From: Ziziphus jujuba
Lineage: Eukaryota > Streptophyta > Magnoliopsida > Rosales > Rhamnaceae
Length of the DNA: 64,000 nucleotides
Reading direction: 5' to 3'
Assembly: GCF_031755915.1 (NCBI RefSeq)
Contig: NC_083387.1
Location: 7,322,501 to 7,386,500, forward strand
Each line of letters opens with the position of its first letter. Within the stretch, counting starts at the first letter, position 1. Shown here piece after piece: positions 58,193 through 64,000 of this stretch. The position numbers and the translations under genes are program-made. The notes beneath the pieces were generated by a model, which saw only the letters and a list, made by a program, of their open reading frames with translations, made no database searches and was not told where the DNA came from.

Positions 58193-58635
58193 TTATGGTC
58201 CTTCAGTTGAATGGTGCTGTTGGTTGGTAGTGCTATCAAAAGGTATGGTGGTTGAGCATGATCGGCTGCTGTGACCAATCTGTTTGCACCTCCCGCATCT
58301 ATATTGATGACGCTCCTCTCCTTGAGATTGAATCCTCTTCTTTCTTAGTCTTCCTGACTGTTTTCCAATCTTAGGTGGAAGTACAAGCTGATTTATGATA
58401 TCATCTAGAGCATGCCACTGACATTTATCTTCAAGTGGATATATGGTTTTCGAATATGCGTAACGGAGTGAGTCAACTGAGTAATGCGCCGACCAAAAAA
58501 TATATGGAGAAATATGTCCATGCTTACATGCTGCAATTGCATGGACACAAGGAAAGCCAGGTTTCTCTATACGGCATGTGTATTATCTGTCAAATTTAGA
58601 ATAATATGCTTCAGTGACTACCAAATAAGGGTGCT
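58193..58635 (-). pseudogene. MULE transposase C-terminal remnant (SWIM and CCHC zinc fingers)
   Basis: The minus strand is open from 58582 to TAA at 58193-58195. It encodes TCRIEKPGFPCVHAIAACKH, then YIFWSAHYSVDSLRYAYSK, then QLVLPPKIGKQSGRLRKKRI, then CGRCKQIGHSSRSC. PCVHAIAA is the end of the SWIM zinc finger and CGRCKQIGHSSRSC is a C-x2-C-x4-H-x4-C knuckle, the order seen at the C-terminus of plant MuDR/MULE transposases. An in-frame TAA at 58583-58585 separates it from upstream VVTEAYYSKFD, which also looks like transposase, and the first SWIM cysteine pair is degraded. No ATG lies in the open part. The DDE catalytic domain was not found, so the protein is not functional. Confidence 0.82.
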
Positions 58636-58639
58636 TATG

Positions 58640-59540
58640 AAATGAATGATGCAATCTAGAGAAAATCAACTCTAATAAATTGAAAAGCGTGCAAAGACTT
58701 TCAAATAGAAATTTTACCAGCCTAATCAAGTACACTCCTCATTCCCAACACTATGATAAAGAAAGGTTGTAAACATGTCCCCAAAGAAAAAAGGTTGTAT
58801 CCATGTTCCCAAAGAAAAGTTTATCCAAAAAGGTTAGATAACATAAAAGAAAAGCTCTTTAGGTAAACAAATCAAACATCAATAACATACAAAACTACAT
58901 GTTAATAATTTAGAATATGTCATATAAAAGAATAAACCAAAAGATTATCAAGTTATTTTCTCTCATGGACATAATAAAATCCATTTCCTCCAAATCATAG
59001 TTAACATAAGAGAGCTGCAGTAGGAGGATAAAATGCTTTAAATTTTTTTTTTTTTTTAAAAAAAAGGGTAAACAACCAAGATATAGTAGTGTATTTAGAC
59101 TTTGAATATATGAAACAACTTACATAATATATTAAACAATATGTGAACAAAACTATGATGCACATTATATGTGAGTCTACATAAATATGAATTTTGGGGA
59201 CAAAGATATTGCACACGTGATATATATTATGAGCTAATTCACTTAGAATTTTGCTTTAGCTAGTTGATGGAGAATATGTCAATGTCACCATTCATATGAC
59301 CTTGTAATGCAAATAAACAAAATAAAACTTCAAGTTAAATAGAATATACAATTAAAAAACCAAACAAAACATACAATTCTTCCAAAACTTCAATTTCTAT
59401 TCTCTACAATTCAGTCTTCAATCTCCATACTTCTAGCATACAAAAAAGCACAACATATAATTCTTCCAGCATACAAAATCCACATTCCTCAGCATAAAAA
59501 ATTTCACATTCTTCCATACTTCATAAAAAATAAAGACAAA
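58640..59540. other. MULE interior, no gene recognised
   Basis: AT-rich sequence with A/T runs near 59040-59060. Degraded upstream transposase sequence may lie here, but none could be recognised. Confidence 0.4.
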
Positions 59541-59569
59541 ATTAGGGAGAAAAATTTAGGCTATGTACC

Positions 59570-59660
59570 TTTGAAAATTTATGCCACTGCCCAAATTTGG
59601 TCAATCCTTCAATTAACTGGTTCTTCCTTTCTTCATATGTGAGCTTCTTTAAGTTGAACC
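59570..59660 (-). other. Exon-like captured fragment 1, unrecognised
   Basis: On the minus strand, GACAG is followed by an open stretch encoding FNLKKLTYEERKNQLIEGLT and KFGQWHKFSK, then AAAG before GTACAT. Splice acceptor, open frame and donor are all present, which suggests a captured internal exon. I do not recognise the source protein. Confidence 0.45.
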
Positions 59661-60149
59661 TGTCAAACAAAGAAAGAGAGCAACTATCGTCAGATTCTGT
59701 TTATAAAAGGAAAAACAAACAAAGAAAGTCATTCATGTAACCAATTTTTTTTTTTCTAACGTTATATGATCAAACCTAGCTACAAAGAGAAACGAAAGGT
59801 AGTTTAATCTCAAATTAGAACAAAACATAATAGTTATAATATACATAGTATATATAATCAAAATTGCATATTATCAGTATAACTCAGCATTTAGCATATA
59901 TAACCAAATTATCTCTAACATGCTCGTTATCTACATGTTAAGTTATACACAAAATGCATTTATTAAAGACATTGTATTAATTGCAAGTTCACAGATATTG
60001 GCACAAAAAAGTAAGTTGGTGCGCATTGTTTCTATACCAAATAAAGAAGAATAAAATGAGGGGGATTAGACCCCCATAATCATTCATCACACCATCAACA
60101 CATGTAACAAATCTAATACTGATGTTGAACTTCACCAGTAACAAAAAAA

Positions 60150-60260
60150 CATGCATGGCATTCTCCAATGGCCTTCCATGCCCATGTTCAATAAGAATTC
60201 GACTTTCAAAGGAGACAATTCCATTTCTTTGATCAAGAAACACATACTGTCTCCTATCTA
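60150..60260 (-). other. Exon-like captured fragment 2, unrecognised
   Basis: On the minus strand, AGACAG is followed by an open stretch encoding YVFLDQRNGIVSFESRILIE and HGHGRPLENAMH, then CAT before GTTTTT. The context is again acceptor, open frame, possible donor. The source protein is not recognised. It lies in the same orientation as the cox3, PPR and transposase pieces. Confidence 0.4.
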
Positions 60261-61076
60261 CATATATACATATATATAAATGATAGATAAAAATAAAAAT
60301 ATCTAGGATTTAACTATAAGGCATTTGAAGGTAAGCCTTTTAAGTAGTAATTTCAGTAAAAAGTTCTCTACTTGTTGTATATATTCTGCTAGCATCTAAA
60401 TAACAGTAAATTTCCAAACATATCAAAGATAGATACACAGCTAATAAAATATGGTTAATGAGATTATGATTAAAACATGGTCAAAGAGATTATGATAAGA
60501 TAATATTAGAATGAGTATCCATTATTGGCATAGAAACATAATCAGGTTGGACAATAGAGTTAATATATACATATATGCCTGGCTACTTCAAGTGTGTGTA
60601 TAGATATATATGCATATGATATGGTAATCTAATATAAGAAAATGTAAAGTTGAACCAACTCACACGTATAGAATAAAAACAAGGTAATATGTACATGTTT
60701 TGTTTTGCCTAGGTTTGAGAGCGAAAAAAAAAAAATCATAGCTTGTCCTAGCCAAACATAATAGTATATTTTAGCTGAGAGATGAAGCTCTTTACAGGAA
60801 GCAAGATGCATTGAACAAGCAACAATTGTAATGTAAACACATTTACTCCTACATATATCTATATATTAATATTTAAAAGATATGTATGGATGTGGAGTGA
60901 GAAAGTTTGACCATACAAAAGTCTTTCATGTCCCATATGCATCTGGTGAGGTTTACATCCTGCACATATCTATATATTATTCTTTCTGTAAAATGAGAAC
61001 AAAGATCGATCTAGAAAACCTTGACAATGCAGCTACATGGTAGCTTAACAGACACAAGTATTTTTGACTCACTAGT

Positions 61077-61300
61077 TCACAGTTGATCAAGACATTGGCG
61101 AATACCACATATGATCAAGAAGAGAGTACCTATAATCACATGAAAACCATGAAAGCCAGTTGCGAAGAAAAAGGTAGAACCATGAATACTATCCGAAATA
61201 GTGAAGGGTGCTTGATAATATTCCATTCCTTGAAAGCCAGTGAATACTAGAGCCAGTGAAACGGTAGCTACGGAATACCCCAGAAGGGAATTTTGCTTTA
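61077..61300 (-). pseudogene. cox3: Mitochondrial cox3 fragment inside the MULE
   Basis: The minus strand encodes [20 protein letters not shown], then [20 protein letters not shown], then [19 protein letters not shown] and a TGA at 61077-61079. This is the internal part of plant cytochrome c oxidase subunit 3, including the highly conserved GFQGMEYYQ and [11 protein letters not shown] segments. Subunit 3 is normally encoded in mitochondrial DNA and sits in the inner membrane. Only about 70 of some 265 residues are present, with several substitutions (HGST for YGST, RQCLDQL for RQYLGHL), so this is a nuclear copy that cannot make the subunit. It lies within the MULE and next to a PPR fragment in the same orientation. 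Confidence 0.88.
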
Positions 61301-61318
61301 CTTCCCTCAATCTTCACT

Positions 61319-61552
61319 TTACACCATGCTAACTCCCCTTTCATCATAAAGTGTGGAATAAGACCCGGGGGAATTTCCATGGGACTCCAAAATTGCATCT
61401 ATCATGGTACAATGAGGATGAGTTTTATCTCTAACAAAAAATCCATGAACTCTATTGTTAAGCTCGATCCAACTATGCCCAGGACCCTTTTTCACTTCTA
61501 AGTCTCTCAGTCTCTTCCTCACTTCCATCTTCTCACTCCACTTCCAACACAT
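61319..61552 (-). pseudogene. PPR protein E-domain fragment inside the MULE
   Basis: The frame encodes WSEKMEVRKRLRDLEVKKGP, then GHSWIELNNRVHGFFVRDKT and HPH. This is the start of the E/E+ region of PLS-class pentatricopeptide-repeat proteins (pattern KKxPGxSWIExxxxVHxFxxxDxxHP). These normally edit organelle RNAs. The match ends after about 50 residues, and the rest of the frame (from about ILESHGNS) is unrelated. There are no upstream repeats and no DYW domain. It abuts the cox3 fragment. Confidence 0.8.
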
Positions 61553-61832
61553 ATGTTAGGCAAAATTAAATATGCAAGTATTTGCTTAGGATTTAAACTA
61601 AATATCTTCTCTGCTAGACAACATTATATAATGTTAAGACATTCAAACACAAGACCAGATAACATTAAATAATTATCAACCTCACAAAAATTTAAACTTT
61701 AAGAAAACATATACGTTTTAGCAAGAATGAAATAGTAAATGGGATGCTTGTTGTTTATTTTTATCATTTCTCTATTCACTACCATTATTATGGTTCTTTT
61801 AGTCTTTGCTCACAAAACAAAAAAAAAAAAAA

Positions 61833-61848
61833 GGGGGGGGGGGGGGGG
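61833..61848 (+). repeat. G homopolymer, 16 bases
   Basis: Sixteen consecutive G residues follow an A run. Confidence 0.85.
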
Positions 61849-62138
61849 AAGTGACCTAAAATGGGGTCTAAAATCAAAAAATGAAATAGCAATAAAAGAT
61901 TGAAACAAAAATTGTAAAGCCTTGAGAAAATATTCGACCAATAAGTGGTGGGTTTTGAATTTTTGATTAGAAAAGTGCAGGGAGGTGTACCATAAACGTT
62001 TATAGTGTCCTGGGGTGGTTCCTTATCAGATTTCTTCATTGTGAGATCAGCACAGACGATAGGAGAATTATCTTGTGCAATTCTTGAAGGTTATTTGCCT
62101 TAATTCCTCTTTCTCTGTACTCACCAAAGGATTTCACT

Positions 62139-62169
<31 letters not shown>

Positions 62170-62417
62170 CCCAGTAAGAACTTCAAATCTGATTTTGACA
62201 GCTGCATACAAACAAACAATAGGTGGGTTTGAAAAGAGAAATAGAGAAATGATTACCAAAAGAAGAATTAAAAATAGAGAAGGATTACCAGGAGAAGGAT
62301 CAAAGTTTGTGATAAATGAAAATGAAGAACGTGAACAAACCCAACAAATAATCTCAAATAAACCTAACTCTTGAACTAAAACCCAAAAATTTCAACAAGA
62401 TAAACTTACCAATGATT

Positions 62418-62439
62418 GAGAGAGAGAGAGAGAGAGAGA
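62418..62439 (+). repeat. (GA)n microsatellite
   Basis: An uninterrupted GA tract of about 22 bases in the right interior of the MULE. Confidence 0.88.
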
Positions 62440-62563
62440 AGAGATCTTAGAGCTGTTTTGTCTTCCTCTTTTCTTCATAGTTCGTTCTGGTTCAAGGGAA
62501 AAATGGACAATTTTTCTTCTATTTTTCTTTTGATATTTGAAAAGGATACTTTAGAAATATTAA

Positions 62564-62652
62564 AAAATAAGAGGGCAAAAGAAAAAGATTGAAAACCGAG
62601 TGGGTAAATTTCCTTAAGGGTCTTCCAATAGGGGTATTGGACCAAATTCCCC
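62564..62652 (-). repeat. Right terminal inverted repeat of the MULE
   Basis: Read on the minus strand it begins GGGGAATTTGGTCCAATA, the partner of the left end at 55672. The right 9-bp target duplication TATTTTTTA follows at 62653-62661. Confidence 0.75.
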
Positions 62653-62959
62653 TATTTTTTAAGGACACTACATGGAACATGGGCCTTAGAACCAAAAATC
62701 AATCCTGTATCCAATTACCATCTTATAGATTTTATATTAATATTATTATTAATATATATAAATATATTTATTATTTGTCCATATTATCTTTTACAAGCTT
62801 TTGTGGGTGTTTATATAAACTGTTTTATTTTTGTGATTTATTATATTCTTTCTTTTAAAGCTTTTTTTATTATTTTTAAATTATGTATTATTCTTATGCT
62901 CCTCATCCTTGCAACCATTTTATATATTATTTTTTATTATAATATTTCTAATGCTATCT

Positions 62960-63192
62960 TTGGCATGGGATTTGGTTCCAGAAAATGATTATTGAGATGG
63001 ATTCTGCTATGGTGGTCGATTCGGTGAAGAATGGAGCTCCTAAGATGCATTCCTCTTTTGGTTTAATTGTTCGGTGCAAGAATTTACTTACTTCGGATTT
63101 GTAATTTGACTTACATCACTTTCTTTGGAAAATGTAACGAAGTGGCCGATGCTTTGGCCAACTTTGGTCTAAATTGTGTATTAATATAACAA
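62960..63192 (+). pseudogene. RNase H-like (RVT_3) remnant, LINE-derived type
   Basis: The sequence encodes IIEMDSAMVVDSVKNGAP and HSSFGLIVRCKNLLTS, then a stop. After a frameshift it reads CNEVADALANFGLNC. The pattern (E-x-D-S-x-x-VV followed by N-x-VADALA) is that of the plant RNase H-like domain found at the end of non-LTR retrotransposon proteins and in related host genes. Stops and a frameshift show it is dead. Confidence 0.75.
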
Positions 63193-63245
63193 GTTTACTT
63201 AGAGAAGTTAGTAGGCCAAAAAAAACCAAAAATGTATAAGTTTGT

Positions 63246-63272
63246 ATTATTATTATTATTATTATTATTATT
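63246..63272 (+). repeat. (TTA)n microsatellite
   Basis: About nine TTA/ATT triplets between the RNase H remnant and the PPR remnant. Confidence 0.85.
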
Positions 63273-63387
63273 TTGAAACACAAGAAATATGCAAAACAAT
63301 GAATATGCCGAAAGGCTATTTAACTCCTCCCTCAAACAAAACCACCTAGTTTTGAATTCTACTCCCGATTTACGAAATGTAATCCAT

Positions 63388-63693
63388 TTAACAAAATCTT
63401 ATAATTTTCTCACCCATCAAGCCATCCCTCTTTCTGAACTCATCAAGCAGAGTACAAGCTTCACCTCCCCTCTCAATTCTCATCCCCACACAAATCCTTC
63501 GCGCGCGCAATGTTCTATAAGTCAATGAATAAGGGGACAAAGAATTACCCAGCATATCAAAAACAACCTCAATTGCTTCTTCAAATCTCCTCTCTATAGC
63601 CAAACTGCATATCACAATCATATATGTACTACCGCTAGGAACCAAATCTTTCTTCCTCATTTCCTTAAACCAGACCAATCCTTCCCTTCTCAT
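63388..63693 (-). pseudogene. PPR protein (P-class) C-terminal remnant
   Basis: The frame encodes GLVWFKEMRKKDLVPSGSTY, then RRFEEAIEVVFDMLGNSLSP, then LTYRT and LLDEFRKRDGLMGEK. This spans about two to three pentatricopeptide repeats close to the C-terminus of a P-class protein; such proteins bind organelle RNAs. The middle (RARRICVGMRIERGG) departs from the repeat pattern and the end (IIRFC) is out of register, which suggests small frameshifts. No upstream repeats are visible before 63693, so this is a remnant or an isolated exon end. It lies outside the MULE. Confidence 0.7.
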
Positions 63694-64000
63694 AGAATCC
63701 CGTTTCTATATAACCATTGGATAGCAATGCCAAACACGGGATAATGATATTACTGTCCAATCATACTCGCTTGTTCAGCCTCCTCACTGGCTTTTCACTC
63801 AAGTAGATTTTAACGAGGCCCGCTGGGCATTTTCTGTTTTGGTTGCCCACTCTATGGTTTGTATGTATTCCTTTTTAATAATCATTTTTTGTATAATTCT
63901 TTTGTATTTACCCATTGACTTGTTTGTGCTAAGGATTTATCAGTTGTCATCATAGTTGGGATTTTTTTCCCTTTCTTTTCCCCTTATTGTTTCAGATTAT
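63694..64000. other. Window end, no gene recognised
   Basis: Moderately AT-rich sequence. The upstream part of the PPR remnant could extend here on the minus strand, but no further repeats were recognised. Confidence 0.4.

Larger units (their letters stand above)
61570..62560. other. Right interior of the MULE, no gene recognised
   Basis: AT-rich DNA with an A run followed by a 16-base G run (61833-61848), an A run at about 62140-62163 and a GA tract at 62418-62439. Small exon-like pieces may be present but are not identifiable. Confidence 0.45.
55672..62652. mobile_element. Pack-MULE (Mutator-like element) with 9-bp target duplication
   Basis: The left end reads GGGGAAGTTGGCCCAAT. The reverse complement of the right end reads GGGGAATTTGGTCCAAT. 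Similarity continues inward for perhaps 90 bases, with both arms sharing a TTTTGCCCT phrase. Both ends are flanked by TATTTTTTA (55663-55671 and 62653-62661), a perfect 9-bp duplication, the hallmark of Mutator-like elements. The 6981-bp element holds a degenerate MULE transposase C-terminus on the minus strand, fragments of several host genes including mitochondrial cox3, and an internal hairpin array. The transposase is broken, so movement would need a helper in trans. The ends and target duplication are nearly intact, implying a fairly recent insertion. Confidence 0.92.

Overview
The window is nuclear DNA of a flowering plant, most probably a eudicot. It has AT-rich intergenic DNA with many microsatellites, genes with GT-AG introns, plant-specific families (RALF peptides, a UGT79-type glycosyltransferase, a DUF760 chloroplast protein, PPR remnants) and much transposon DNA. 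The species cannot be told from sequence alone. All calls come from reading the sequence; no database search was run.

Layout. 1-7700: AT-rich DNA with one two-exon gene on the minus strand, a UV-B-induced/DUF760 chloroplast protein (3048-5273). 7781-8020: an intact short RALF-like peptide gene. 9885-31451: a nested block. The outer layer looks like a gene-capturing DNA transposon of about 3.0 kb with inverted ends and AAA on both sides. It carries the 3' part of a BolA gene and several intron-containing exons of an NT-C2-domain (myosin-heavy-chain-related) gene. Into one captured exon has jumped a very young Ty3/gypsy chromovirus (Tekay/Del type), now present as a tandem LTR-internal-LTR-internal-LTR array (11321-29908) with a CGGAT target duplication at its outer ends and two identical, intact 1524-residue polyproteins. 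31971-32186: a second RALF copy killed by a stop at codon 3. 35176-35397 (minus): a third RALF-like gene with only two cysteines.

35.5-50 kb is mostly AT-rich, with an approximately 845-bp-period direct duplication (38746-40337) and Helitron debris: RPA-like exons, a helicase C-terminus and two hairpin-plus-CTAG 3' ends at 46320 and 47091. 50254-51636 (minus) is an intact, intronless UGT79-like glycosyltransferase.

55672-62652 is a complete Mutator-like element with a perfect 9-bp target duplication. It holds a broken SWIM/CCHC transposase end, a fragment of a membrane-protein gene (TMEM161-like, tentative), an array of hairpin-forming units in opposite orientations, two unrecognised exon-like pieces, a piece of mitochondrial cox3 and a PPR E-domain fragment. 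After it come remnants of a LINE-type RNase H and a PPR gene.

The likely working host genes are the DUF760 protein, the first RALF, possibly the third RALF, and the UGT. They show no sign of forming one pathway. The main interest is in the transposons: gene capture, nesting, LTR recombination and organelle DNA inside a MULE.
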